The notes beneath the pieces were generated by a model, which was not told the origin of the DNA, did not search any database, and saw only the letters and a program-made list of their open reading frames with translations. From assembly GCA_033675265.1 (NCBI GenBank), contig JAUJYZ010000910.1:62001-126000 (forward strand): DNA of 64,000 bases. Reading direction: 5' to 3'. This document shows positions 12,611 through 25,380 of the stretch, one piece after another. The stretch comes from Actinostola sp. cb2023 (Eukaryota; Cnidaria; Anthozoa; Actiniaria; Actinostolidae). Position numbers and translations under genes: made by a program. Position 1 is the first letter of the stretch. Every line of letters begins with the position of its first letter.

Positions 12611-13254
12611 GAGTTCTAGATCGATCTCACATCGATCCAAGCTGGTAAACGCAAGCGAGCTAGAAGTGGGCTTGATCATTCTCTGCGCGCGGACGTTGCA
12701 CTTCATCAACGCATAGGGGAACGCATAGGGTCTCCACATTATCGTCATAATATTCACGTCATGTTTCTCTTTTTGCAAAAGAAAGAGGAAACAGAACAAA
12801 AAGAAAGGAAAAGGGCAGGCAACCATGGTCAAAAGAAGAAAACCAGGTGGTAATTATATACTTTGACCACCTCATTAGAGACGAGGGAAAGGCGCCAATC
12901 AAACTGGCCTGCGAGAACTGCTGAGGCAGTCTGGTGATACCTTGAAAAATAGAGATTGGAAGGCAATAAAATATCAGGTTAAGCACCTGATTCACAAAAG
13001 GAGGATGATGAAAGGACATTAAGGCCCGGGATTTAACACGAAGTCCTTATTGTACTTTCTTCGTCATCTTTCTTAATACCAACTTCTGGTATAAAAGGGG
13101 GTAAGACAATATTTTTTTTACCACATTTGCCGGTAATCTCGCAATCTGATTGGTTGATGCGCCGTGGTAAATGAGAGTTCAGACAACGGTGCTGACGCCA
13201 TGTCACGCAATGCCAAAAGAAAATGTCATGTTTGCTTGCTTTTACGTGTAAACA
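12611..13254. other. Intergenic DNA, nothing recognised
   Basis: Open frames occur on the minus strand but have no recognisable domain. A segment near 13160-13185 resembles part of the hairpin at 14973. Confidence 0.4.
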
Positions 13255-14740
13255 TGGATACTTTCCCAAACTTTGAACTCGGTGATTTAATAAATATTGA
13301 CAGCGTTTTACCAGATTGGATGGACGATGAATAACAGATAACAGACGACGAATTGATTGCACACGCGGAGACGGCAGAGAAAACCCAAGAGCATGTTGAA
13401 AACAACAACAAAGCAGTGAAGGAGAGTGGAAAACCTCGCTTTGCAATACTAACAGACGAGGATCTCACAACTATAATTAGCAGCGCCGAAGCGAAAGGAA
13501 CAAAGAAAAACACGAAGTGGATTGTTAACACAATCGAGGGTAAATATTTTCAAAATAAATATGCCATGATTAATATATTTTGACATGTTTTGAAAGCTGT
13601 ACTTACGAAGTTTTGCTATTGTTTACATTGAAGAATGGCGTCGTGACCGCAGGCTACCCAACAACTTGTTGACCATGAGGTATGAGGACATGGACAATGT
13701 ATTAAGGAGGTTTTACGCCGAGGCTAGTACCAAGAAGGGCAAAGAGTATGGTAGATCGTCGCTGCTCGGTTTCAGAAATGCAGTAGAGAGACATCTCGCC
13801 ACCAACGACTGGGAAGTGAAGATAACTAAGAATCCCTTGTTCGCACGATCCAACAAAATGCAAACTGAAGCTCAACCGCAGAGAAGGCCTAAAGAAAACG
13901 TAAAACATAAGCAAGTCATACAACCAGAGGATATCGAGAAGCTGAAAAATAGCTCATTCCTAAGCTACAGAGATGCTGCAGGTCTTCTACGCCGTGTGTG
14001 GTTCCTTGTAACGCTGTTTTGGTGTCGTCGCGGATGCGAAGGTCAAAGGCAACTTCGCCGAGATAGTTTCAGGTTTCTAACCGACGCAGATGGCCAGAAT
14101 TACGCCGAAATGACCAACGATGTCCAGACCAAGAACCACCAGGGAGGAATATCCGAGAAAACCAGCCACGAAAAGCAGATCAGACTCTACTCGACGGGGA
14201 ATATCGGTGACTCCTACTGGTGTCTCCAGAAGTATGTACAAAAGCTAAATACAAACCAGCAAGCCTTTTTCCAGCGACCAGCTTCAAAAGCCAAGGAATC
14301 AGATCCAGTGTGGTATGAAAACAGCCCTCTGGGAGTCAACACGCTGGCGAAAATGATGTAAGGAAATTTCGCTCGGCGCTGGTCATTCACAAATCTACAC
14401 AAATCACTGTGTTAGAGCGACCGCAATCACGATTTGGTCTAACGCCGAAGTGCCTTCATGCCACATAATGTCGATCTCTGGCCACATCAACGAACAGAGT
14501 ATTGCAAGCTACAACTCAAGACCATCAGCTCAACAACTGAAGAACTGCTCAAACATCCTCTCTGATGCACTAGTTGGCCGAGCACCGACTTTCGACTGCA
14601 GTTGTTCCAGCGACACTTCGTCTGTAACCAACACAGTTCAAATTTGTGCTTCAAACGCCAACGCTATGTCCTTCCCGAATGGACTATTCCATGGCTGCAC
14701 CATTGCAAACGCTAATGTGTATGTTTTGCCACAACATTAA
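13255..14740 (+). pseudogene. Crypton tyrosine recombinase, two-exon pseudogene
   Basis: Cryptons move by a tyrosine recombinase related to the DUF3504 region of KCTD1/QRICH1/ZMYM proteins. Exon 1 (ATG 13255 to 13539) ends at GAGG|GTAAAT. Exon 2 starts about 13634 and joins in phase to give ...NTIEEWRRDRRLPNN. It then shows the SAM-like core (YGRSSLLGFRNAVERHL), LFWCRRGCEGQRQL, NHCVRATAITIW (catalytic Arg), ISGH and SIASY (likely nucleophile Tyr, near 14507). Two defects: an in-frame TAA near 13331 in exon 1, and a single extra T near 14359 separating the 13666-14361 frame from the catalytic C-terminus. Otherwise it is well preserved. I did not define the element ends. Confidence 0.8.
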
Positions 14741-14972
14741 ACCTTCTCTTTATGAATGAACTGTAAACCATGTCACCTGTGTGTGCACATTTCAAGAACT
14801 AAGTTAATTTATTTATGTTGTTGTAATGACCAATCAGAAACGCTCATTTGGGGCACTTGAAAAAATAAACCAATCAGATTGCGAGAAAGTTATAGACAAC
14901 GCTTGTTCTTTCTTTGCTGTCACGATTTGCTAAATATTGTGGTAAAAAAACAAATTTCCGATGGTTTGCGTG

Positions 14973-15058
14973 GTGTGGACTCTTATTTACCACGATTTAC
15001 GTCATCACATGGTCAAAATTTTCTGATGACGTAAATCGTGGTAAATAAGAGTCCACAC
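14973..15058. repeat. Perfect 35-bp hairpin
   Basis: Arms 14973-15007 and 15024-15058 are exact reverse complements with a 16-nt loop. Each arm contains TTACCACGATTTACGTCATC. It is probably the core or end pair of a short foldback element; no flanking duplication was identified. Confidence 0.85.
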
Positions 15059-15454
15059 AACGGCAAATTTAACAAATTTCCTACTCCTGGACAGGCTTTT
15101 TTTACAATAATTTTATATTGAAGATGTGTATGACAGTGGTTATTACAAATTATGCTAGCATAAAAAATAGGGGACAAGTCGCTGCAATTTTACGAATGTA
15201 TCTTAATTTCGAGCTAATTTGCATATTGACATACCGAACGTTTTATTTTGAAAACCAAAATCTTTTTTTTTCGATTTGTAGCCTTCCAATACCCATCATA
15301 TTATAGGACATAAATAACAAAGAAAACTTATTTTCTAAAATGTTAAGTTTTTGAAAATTCAACGATATCGGGCGGAGTTATGGCAAGTCACACTGATCCA
15401 GTTTTCTATTAATTTTGCCGAGTTTGCCCCAATTCAAAATGGCGGCGAAAAACC

Positions 15455-17850
15455 GTGAAAGGGCGGATTAGAGCATCCAACACTAACGCTAGTAAAGGAC
15501 GTACCTTTTCCACGCAAGTGGGTGTCAAAGAATTAGCTACTAACTCAATAGCTGCAGAGTCGAAATGGAAGTGCTTCTATTGCCAAGGTAACCATAGATT
15601 AAATGATTGTAAAGATTTTGGTGGCATTTCAAGTCAATACAAACTTCAGTTTATACGTCTAAAGAGATTGTGTGAAAATTGCCTCTCGTCTACACACTTT
15701 GCTGGTGGTTGCAAGTTACCCAATGGCTGCAAAGTCCAAGATTGTACATTTTCTCGTTAACATTTGGGTGTTGTACATCAAGCTTTGCTCGCTCTTCGTG
15801 AAGAAGACCAAGTAACAAGCAATTCAACCAACTCGTTGAATTCTACGACCAATCAGACGAGTAGCAACCAATCTGGATTCGTGGGCTCCATTGGTGAATC
15901 AACAAAGGAATTGAAGATTAAAGCTTTGCCAATTGTCCCTGTAAAAGTAAAAGGCAAAGGTCTTAGAAATATCTTACAAGTCTACACCCTACTTGATACT
16001 GGCTCAACCTCAACATGGCGCTGCTCTAGTTTAATGCAACGAATGGAAGTACAAGGTTCTGATGAGGAAATTTCTCTTAAAACCATTGAAAGAAAAGAAG
16101 TACCTGTTGCTACCCAAGAGTTAGTCTTGAAGCTATAGATATGAATGAAAGCGTTATGTTGGAATTACCAGAACTGTACACAACAAAATATCTTCATGTG
16201 TCATCAAGTAGCATCGCATTTCAAGAAGACGTCAATCGTTGGCCACATTTACATGGAGTACACTTACCACACATCAATGCGAAGGTAGAGTTGCTTATTG
16301 GTCAAGATGTGCCAACAGCCTTAGAACCTCTGGAAGTAAGAAGAAGCAACGAAAACGTGTTTAGGATGGACGCTCAATGGTCCTCTTGGCAGAAATGGTT
16401 CATCCAAGAAAAGGCAAGTCTTCTTTAGCCAACATGATGAATTATTACATGAACAGTTTACTCGCTATGTGAATTTATTGATTCTATTGCATGTGACAAG
16501 CCAACCATGTCACAAGATGACAGACGTGCTATGCAGATTTATGATAACTCAGTGAGCTTGGTGGATGGTCACTACCAAATAGCCATACCATGGAAATGTG
16601 AGTCACCAGGTCTACCTAACAACAAGCCACTTGCTGAACATCGTTTACGCCTGCTAAGTAAAAGACTACTTAAAGACGAAGTGTTGCTTGATAAGTATTC
16701 TACTTTTATGGATGGCCTTTTGGAAAAGAAAGGTTCCAGATGATCGTCTAACTCGTGATGATGGCAAAGTATGGTACCTTCCACACCATTCAGTAACGCA
16801 TTCTCAAAAGCCTGATAGTTTTAGATTGTGCTGCAAAGTACCATAGTGTATCCTTGAACAACGTAGTCCTGCAAGGTCCTGGTCTTACAAGTAAACTTTT
16901 TGGTGTCCTGACAAAGTTCAGAGAAGAACCATGCTGTTTAATGTCTGATGTCGAGTCCATGTATTACCAGGTTAGAGTTAATCCTGATGATGTGGATGCA
17001 TAACGTTTTCTATGGTTTCCTAACAACGATACAATTCAAGAGCCTATTGATTATCAAATGCTAGTCCATCCATTTGAAGGAGTTTGGAGTGCTAGTTGTG
17101 CCAATTATGCTTTGCTTCGTACAGCCACAGACAATGCAAAGAACTTTGATGTTTAGGTCGTTAACATTGTTGAATAAAATTTATATGTGGACTATTGTTT
17201 AAAGAGTGTAGAGTCTGAAGATAAAGCAATTGATCTAGCTCAAGGCTTATCCAGTTTGCTCGCTTGTGGTGGCTTTCACTTGACCAAGTGGCTCAGTAAC
17301 AGTAGGAAGGTAATCAACTCTATTCCTCTACATGAAAGAGCTAAAGAGATAGATTTGGATCTTCCTAAAGAAAGCTTGCCCATTGAAAGAGCTTTGGGAG
17401 TTAAGTAGAACATGGAAGCTGATGAGTTCATTTTCCAGATCAAGCCCAAAGAAAGGCCTGCAACAAGAAGAGGTATTTTGAGTACCGTATCATCTGTTTA
17501 CGATCCTTTGGGATTTGTATGCCCCTACGTTTTGTCTTCCAAGTCCATCCTCAGAGTTCTTTGTTCTATGGGTTGGGATGACGTCATTCCTGAAATTCAA
17601 CTCAATAGATGGAATGAATGGCTTAGTGATTTGCCCAAGTTGGAACAGTTTTCACTTGATCGCTGTTTCAAGCCTCCAAACTTTGGAACTGCTGTGTCAT
17701 ACATAAGACATACGAATGATAAAGGAGACATCAACTGTGCCTTTGTTTTTGGCAAGTCCCGCATTGCACCATTGAAGCAGGTATCTATTCCACGTTTAGA
17801 GCTATCAGCTGCTTCCATTGCTGTACGTTTGGATCAGATGGTAAGAGAGA
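15455..17850 (+). pseudogene. BEL/Pao retrotransposon gag-pol pseudogene
   Basis: The order is gag zinc knuckles (CFYCQGNHRLNDCKDF, then LCENCLSSTHFAGGC, 15580-15750), an aspartic-protease region with LLDTGST near 15990, RT with PLAEHRLRLLSKRLL (about 16630), a strongly frameshifted catalytic region (16740-17160), and RNase H/connection segments in 17187-17408 and 17412-17850 with SSVYDPLGFVCPYVL and ISIPRLEL-like sequence. This is the typical Pao layout. Numerous stops and frameshifts, missing integrase and no visible LTRs mark a decayed, 3'-truncated copy. Confidence 0.85.
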
Positions 17851-18146
17851 ATGGTAGTGAAGCTTGGTGGCAACTAGGCAGAAGGAAGAGGGAGGGTCTC
17901 GATGTAAACATGGATGTCGCCATGGCTGCAGCCGCGGCTGTTGGGAGACTGCCAATTGGTGACTTTCCTAATCCTGCTGCTAATGCTGAGGGATATGCTG
18001 CTCGAAATGCAGAGCTCCTTGAACGCTTGGTAAGATTTTGTTCGATACGTGAACCACGTTCAAATAAAGCTATCGTCAGTGTCAAGAGTCACCGTCTGTA
18101 TTTCGTTATTACATTCGTTCAAATACATTTGGCTACAACGGACTGA
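17851..18146 (+). other. Non-Pao ORF extension after a breakpoint
   Basis: The Pao reading frame continues without a stop across a junction near 17850 into a different-looking peptide, rich in Ala (VAMAAAAAVGRLPIGDFPNP) and ending ARNAELLERL at a good splice donor (TTG|GTAAGATT, near 18030). I recognise no family. It may be an exon of another gene or transposon joined by a rearrangement. Confidence 0.35.
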
Positions 18147-19873
18147 CGAGAAGAACGCAAAATAGTATAAAATAAGTTTGGCCTTACATCGCTAAGGCGA
18201 GGAGAACACTGAATTACATATTCAGAAAACACTACACCTAAAACTAGTAAACTAAAATAAATTACGAAGTGAAGCTAAGGAATGTACAGGTAAATTAAAG
18301 ACGAACAAAAGAAAGAAAAACAATACAAAACCTAAATGTCTTGAACCGCTAGCTAGTTACGTGTAATCAGACTGAGATGTGCGGTTACAAGACTCTAGTT
18401 TAATCATCGTTATGAGATGTGCGTACATGGTTTCGCGTACATAACTACTTAGCGTGGAGAGAGTCAATCTCGCGCAGATGACGTAGATAATTATAATTGT
18501 TAATTACACAGTTAACACAGCGATAGTCACGACAGAGGGGTGGGTGTGGAAAGGATATGTAGATACGAGTGCTTTTTCGGATGTCGTTTTGAATAATATT
18601 ATGGATTATAAAACAAAGCATTTACGATTTTATTTTTAAATTGAGTAAGTAATATAGTATTGCACTTTCTAAGTTATGCTCATTGGTGATATTCTGATAG
18701 CAAAGGAGTCGAAAATTATCAAGCACAATGTATGGGTCCGGATGTCATATAATAGACACTCACATACTCCTATTATTTTTCTGAATGATGTTCATTGAAG
18801 TAGTGTCCAATCCTTTGTCGACAAAATGAATCCGTTTTGTTACTATTATAACTGACGGTGACTACATATTTTTGCTTAGTTACCGTACGCGTGCGTCACT
18901 TCCGTTACCCAATCCGCGTGCATTGACTCATACTCATACTAACCTATATCTAGATCTTCAAACGAAAAGCTTAAAGCAAATTCAAAAATTAATTGCAATG
19001 ACAGAACAAAGTGGAGATTTTTGACGGAGGAAAGTACCCCTGAGTGTTAATCGTCGAGTTGTTCCACAAGTATTATTGCTATTTCCAACTATCCGTGCTC
19101 TATATGAAATGTGAGACGCTCAACCATGCTCAACCGAATGTATTAAAAAGGGAAGTATTATATTTCTATATACATTGATGGTTGAGCGTGGTAGAGCGTG
19201 GTTGTGGGTTTCATATTACCATCAAGCGTTTTACAACACGATCCTCTGCTCTAACAGCATACAAAAAGAATATATGTTATTGTACGCTGTTGCTGTTATA
19301 AACAAACACTTAGGAAAATAAAAAAAATCGCCTAATTTTAAGAACGTTTCACGAGTCAGTTAACGAGTAAAACCATGCAAGGGAGCACGGCATACTTCTG
19401 TTTGTTGTAGATTTTGATATTGTTTACTCGGTTTGCTGTGATATTGAACATTTTCTCGGAGCAAACCCGAAGGGGCGAGTAGAGCATGATTCTCTTCCGA
19501 TGTTTGTAAAACGCCACAAGCCCCAAAGGGGTGAGAGGGGAGTAAAACAGTTGCACATTGACCTGATTTTATAATTTGATGCTTGTAGCAAGTTGCTATG
19601 GACATGGCAATTGCTATGCATGTTTTCCAATTTACCAAATTCAGACAATCGTTTGCAAATTGTTTTGACAAAATGAGAAAATTGAAAGTGTCGTATTTTT
19701 CCACTTTATTATTATCTGCTGGTCATGGCAGCTAATAAAAGTTACAAAGTCGCTGTTAGGAACGGGAGTATTGGATATCTTACTGGATAATCTTTTGTAT
19801 CCAAGAGTAACTTTGTAATTGCTAGAATAATTTCATATATCATATATGGAGAAGAGAAAGGCTACAGTATGTT
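18147..19873. other. Intergenic DNA with a weak inverted repeat
   Basis: No gene seen. CGCTCAACCATGCTCAACC near 19111 is partly mirrored by GGTTGAGCGTGGTAGAGCG near 19182, suggesting a degraded foldback repeat. Confidence 0.35.
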
Positions 19874-20640
19874 GCCACTCACTGTTGTGGCGCCGCGTCG
19901 CTCTCTCGGGGACCGCGGTGGGGTGAGCTGGCTCATGTGCGGGAGCTAGTTTCTTCGTCTGGTAGCACGGACTCAAGAGCCTCCGATCCTATCACCAGTG
20001 GGTAGGACAGGCTGCAACCGGAAGGGCTGGGGGGGTAAACCGCTCAGTCACGAATACTTGAGACAGCTCCAGACGACAGGCTATTGGGGCGGCGGCTACC
20101 ATCATACCGTCCTGGGGGGGCGGGGCTTCGCTGGCCGCGTCCACCCCTAGTTACTTTGCGACCACAAACACAAATGGAAAGACAATCACGGGCCTTCCTA
20201 CCGAGGGCCCAAGCATTGTAAGAAGTAACACCAAAGCGAGGGTCGATTACCCTGTGATGAACAACCAGATATGTTGCTGTTGCGACTATCTCGTAACCGA
20301 CCATAAGCACCTTCGGCGCCATTTGCAGACCAACCACCAGATTGGCCCGGAGGATGCTGTCTATGTCTGTCGGAAGTGTAGCATAACCTTCCCAAAACTG
20401 ACGTCGATCAGCAGACACAACCACCAGTGCAAAGGTGCACAAGTACCGGAACCGGACAAAGAACACCGTTGTTCGGAGTGCGAACGGAGCTTTAGTAGCT
20501 TCGCGGGAGTTCAACTCCATCGCAAGAGAAAGCATCCTCTCCAATATAATGATCAGCTCCCAAATCCATCCAACAGGGGCGCATGGAATACAGACGATTT
20601 GCGAGCACTAGCCGCCAGAGCCTTAGAGTTAAAGGGCCAG
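19874..20640 (+). mobile_element. R2-like copy B, 5' part
   Basis: Homology to copy C begins abruptly at 19874 (CCACTCACTGTTGTGG) after unrelated sequence, so copy B lacks the first ~600 bp of the 5' region seen at 35736-36350. It runs through the 5' leader and all three zinc fingers, and is interrupted at 20640 by Harbinger. Confidence 0.85.
20257..20640 (+). CDS. Three-zinc-finger N-terminus of R2-like protein (copy B)
   Basis: The protein starts around MNNQICCCCDY, although the frame is open further upstream. Finger 1 is CCHH (C-x2-C...HLRRHLQTNH). Finger 2 is CCHC (CRKCSITF...SRHNHQC). Finger 3 is CCHH (CSECERSF...LHRKRKH). This CCHH-CCHC-CCHH order is what I recall for the three-finger (A) branch of R2 proteins, where the fingers and a Myb-like motif contact the target DNA. 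The frame is cut after RALELKGQG by the Harbinger terminus, so it encodes only a truncated protein. At protein level it is identical to copy C. Confidence 0.75.
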
Positions 20641-21556
20641 GGGCCGGTTGCATAAAACTTACGAGTCTACTTAAGTGTACTCGTAATTTAAGGTGGGACC
20701 GGAGGCCAAATCGGCTCAAATTGCATCAATTCGTATCAGTATTTGAAAACACTGAAACTTGCTGGTAATAAACGCAAACGTCATGAAACTCTCCACTAGT
20801 AACCTACATAAAGCAAAGATCGCGATAAAATGAGAATTTCTTTCGATAGATGTTAAGTTATGTCAGGAATTTGAAGGTTCTTGAAGGGTGAGTGACAACA
20901 ATAGAAATGTCAAAATCCTGTGATATCTTCATTTTGCTTTATTTTATCAAAATAAAAATTATACCAACGATAGATGACCATTCAATCCACATTTTAGCCA
21001 GAGTGCGCCACAAAAAAAAATAATCCAGAGTCATAAAGTCCAATGTAAGAGGTCAAAATTGTGTTCGGCCGAATATTGTTCGTAACATAAACACCACGTG
21101 TCGTACGATGGCGCACTCTGGCCAATCGAGCCTTCATTATGTATATTCCAAGTCGAGCAATTTATATTTCGCCCACATAAATCCTTCAGTAGTAGCATAT
21201 GAGTTCCCAGACGCTTGTATCATCAACTTGTGCAAAAAAACGCGAAATAAAGCGAATAATTCCACGATTTCAAGCAAAATCAAACTCACACAACCTCCAT
21301 GTTCATGTGAAGCCTGCTGTATAAATATACAGCGGTTATCTTGAATAATCTACTCTTTATATGGTCACAACGACCATATACGCACTACAAGATTTCCCGC
21401 GAAACCAATCAGATGGCCCGTTCATGCCATATCCTAGCAACGACACCTCCGCGACACCTTCGAGACCACATGCAGGTCAACAAACATCATATTTCAACTA
21501 AAGTTTACACAGCGAACGCGTATTATTATCGAAGAAGTTAAAACTCTAAAAAACAC

Positions 21557-24500
21557 ATGGATTTAAACAAATCCCGTGGTCGTGGAGTGGGATCTCGGAT
21601 CCCTTTTGATTTTGAAAGACTTGAAAGTCTAAAATGGACTGTAAATCGACGAGAAAGTGGTGAAAAAAACACACTTCACCTTTACATCTCCCGAAGGCAA
21701 ACGGGTGAAGACGGCAACCGAAGTTCGAACAATGTTAGAAGACAGAGGACAGTGGGATGCCGTTGCCTATACCAAGGACGACAGCAGTGAGGGCAGCGAT
21801 GCAGACTACGAACCACCTACTAAAAGGGCGAATGACCAGACGCTAAGCGAGTAAGTTTACATGAAATCGTTCACATAAACACACGTGAAATTATTATTTT
21901 TCTGGATTCTCTTGCTAGCTGTTATCCATCGAGAAGATTTCAACAATGTTCGATTAGACCAAGGGAACTCATTCCCTTAGTATACTGTAACTTACTCACA
22001 GTTAGTGTGTAATAATCGAGGTTGAAGATTAGTGATCGTAAGCATATAATTTATAAGCTTACATGTATAAGATACATTGTCAATGAGAGCCGGTATAGCC
22101 TGTCATCCTAACGGTTTCATCCTAACTTATAAGATGCTATAGCTAAAATATGTCATGTATGATTCTAATTGATGTCAGCATCGTTTTATACCGCTTGTTC
22201 TTGAAGATTTGCTGTTATTTCTATTGTTTCAGAGTAACAGTTCCAGAAGGGTTGTTTGTGGGAACAACCTCAAGTATTTTGAATCTTGTTGGCGATTTTA
22301 ATAAATATTTCAAGTGCCCATCAAAGGAAGGACAGTGTAAAGGTATATATATTATGCACACTAATTTGCATGTAAAGCTATAACTCATTGTACCATTGCT
22401 GTTTACTACTAGGGAAGCTTGTTCTGACTGCATCAGAAAAGAAGGGGTTAGGCGGTGGTCTGTGCTTGACATTCAAGTGTTCAGGATGTTGGTTGGAGGA
22501 AGTCGCCTATAAGAGCAGCCAGTTAGCCTTGGATTCTAGGAGACAGTTGGTGTCGTTAGCCCTTTCCTTAGCGTTTTTTGTTAGTGGTCATGGGTATGCT
22601 AGTTATCGTAAAACGTTGGGTAAGGGGTTGGGACTGTCTGTTGTGTCTGATAAGCCGTACTTAGATGTTATACATGTTGCATTCCCTTACATCAAAGAGA
22701 TCTTAGATGAGATGTGTGATGATGTAAAAAATCAAATGAAGGCTATCTCACCCAATGTTATTGGGAGTTGGTCTCGTGCCGTAACCACATGTGATGGATG
22801 TTGGCAGATAAGGGGATATTTCAGTCAAAATTGCACTTTTATCATAAAAAACTATCTCACAGGTGGTCTAATATACTATGGCCATCTGTCTATGAGAGGT
22901 GCAGACAATGTTTGCGATGAGGAGTTGTGGAAGGGCACTGCAAAAGCATCTGAAGGACACTTGGCTCAGGTAATAAAATATTGGCATTTTGCGATTCAAT
23001 ATTGCAAACAATTAGCATTTATTGGGCGAGGTTGAGTCAGTGGCGAGCAGAATAATTATATGCCGAAGGCAGAGGCAACTAATTATCTGCGAGCCACTGA
23101 CAAAAACCAAGTTCAAAAATTGTTTTATCATTCACATTATTTTCTCTCACCTAAAGTATTAACTCTGGAGAGCTGCCATTGTCAAGGAGAACAAAAACAC
23201 TTATTCGTAGGAAGTTATCTGCAGTGACGTAGTCGTCTCTCGACCAATGAAAATCATGTAGAAAATAATGTGAATGATAATATTCAATAACAATCAATAA
23301 TATTGCAAAAATAATCAGAATATTTTGGTATTCTGATAACAATATTTATTGACTATTTCTCTATTCGCCATTACATTTGTTAGTGTGGAAGTGAATGAAT
23401 CAAAATAAATAGTATTTAACCCATTTTATCCCTTCCAAAGAACAACATTGTTAAATTATTGCAATACAATTTAGCAATATTTTCTAAAAATATTGACATA
23501 TACATTTGTATTTGGCCATTAATGATTACACATTCCGGATATTACTTTGATTTTTTTCTTATATCAATGTTATATTGCTATCATAGGTTCTATGGGCTAA
23601 AGCGAAGGAGGAAGGGATGAACGTGGTAGTAAACTGGCAGGATGCAGACTCCTCATCTGCAAAGGGATTTCGTTACTCATATCATGATGAAACGGAATCC
23701 AAAATTATGTTGTGTGCGGGTCATGTGGGGAGGGCTCATGGAAATAAATTGCAGGATCTTCAAAGTAAGTCCTCTTTTACTAGCCAACTTATCGCCATAC
23801 ACAAAGAAGCATTTCCTGAAATTCAATCGGTGAAATGTTGTTGTGCGGGCAAAAAGCATGTTTATGTTTCGACTAGAAACAGACCTGCGTGTGGATGCAT
23901 GGGACCTGGATTTTATCCTGGCTGCCAAGTGCAATCATTTTTGTGCTGTGGTCCAAGCTGGTAATGACCCTGACAAGTACAGGCGAACCATGCTGACCCT
24001 TGGCAAGTATCACAGCAGGGACATACATGAGTGGGAGGGGGGTTGTTGTGAATTTCATCCGTTAGTAAAGTGTTCTTGTAAAGGGTGTGATGTAGATGAA
24101 CATGGGTTTTGCCCAGACATGAAGTGCTCTGGAGAGCAATACCACTCTTCTCATGTCCTGAAGTGTGACTTCCATGGACTCGCATATGAGATTGAGTGTG
24201 CTCAGAGAGCTAAAAAGGCTGAGGAGGTTATTGACTCTTCCTTAGGGAAGGGACACTCTAATCTTCCTGAGTCTACGTTCAGTGTACTTACTAAGTTTAG
24301 GGCTAAAGACATCAACCTACATCAAACCCACTACCAAGCATCAACCAACCTTGGCTTGCTGCAGTCCAGCATGACGTGGTGCTACAAGAACAGGGGCCCT
24401 GAGTACCATTGGATTATTGAACTATATTCAAGGATGGGCCTTCCTGTTTTTGATGGCATTCAACAAATGGTATGTATTGTAATTTTAAATGCATTTTTGT

Positions 24501-25343
24501 AAATTAGGCCCATTATGAATGTCAAACTTTACTTGTATCCAACCTAATAATAATATTATTATTGTGTGCAATATATTCACGTGGAGTTGACATTTGAACT
24601 GGGCCTAATAGGTAAATAAATTTCACATATCCCAAATGTCTGTTAGTCCTGGGGGAGGGGGTACTCCCTTTGTCCAGGTATTAGGGGTGATCGGCGATTG
24701 TTTTGGGGTTCACATATTTCCTGTGTGAACCTTTTAGGGGATCCGACTCTAAAGTCATTTATCTAATCCCGGTTATAAGTCCTGGGCTTATATAACTTCG
24801 TAAGGGTTTTGTGGTCAAAGGCTGTTAGTTAGTTTATTTTTTTATTTGCAGTGCCAAGACGACAACAAACAAAGAATGGTAAAACTCGGAAAGAAGCAAA
24901 CTTTGGAAGGTAAACGAGGAAGGATTCAACTGAAGGTTAATCGGGTAGAGGAGCAGAAGATAAGGTGAGTTTTTATGTAATATATAACTTTTTGGTTTGC
25001 ACACATTTACGTTATCTAGCTAGCGAGGTGTCTATCTTAGAGAGAGAGACCTGTCCCATATATAAAGTGGTGGAGATGCATGTCATACCTTTTTGGGTTT
25101 GAAATCTGCAATTTGGTACCACTTAGAGAGGGGTGGGTCAGATTTAGAAGGAACGCCGAGTCAGTACCTTTTAGGGTGTCCGTCAGCTTATTGTTTTGAG
25201 AAACCGTTTGGAGACATCGCAAATCAACCACAAAATGCAAAGGAATAATGTACTTATTGTTTTAGATTTGGTATTTAATGCCATGGCCACTTGGAAGAGA
25301 CTCCTTTCATTTCCAATGAGCATCCCCACCACTTTCTATGTGG

Positions 25344-25380
<37 letters not shown>

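Noticed and set aside
19356..19704. Overlapping minus-strand frames of 66-114 codons
   Set aside because: Three frames are open at once with no domain; typical of low-stop-density DNA.
20044..20544. 166-codon minus-strand frame, repeated at 36546-37046
   Set aside because: Antisense to the conserved zinc-finger ORF; it recurs only because the element does.
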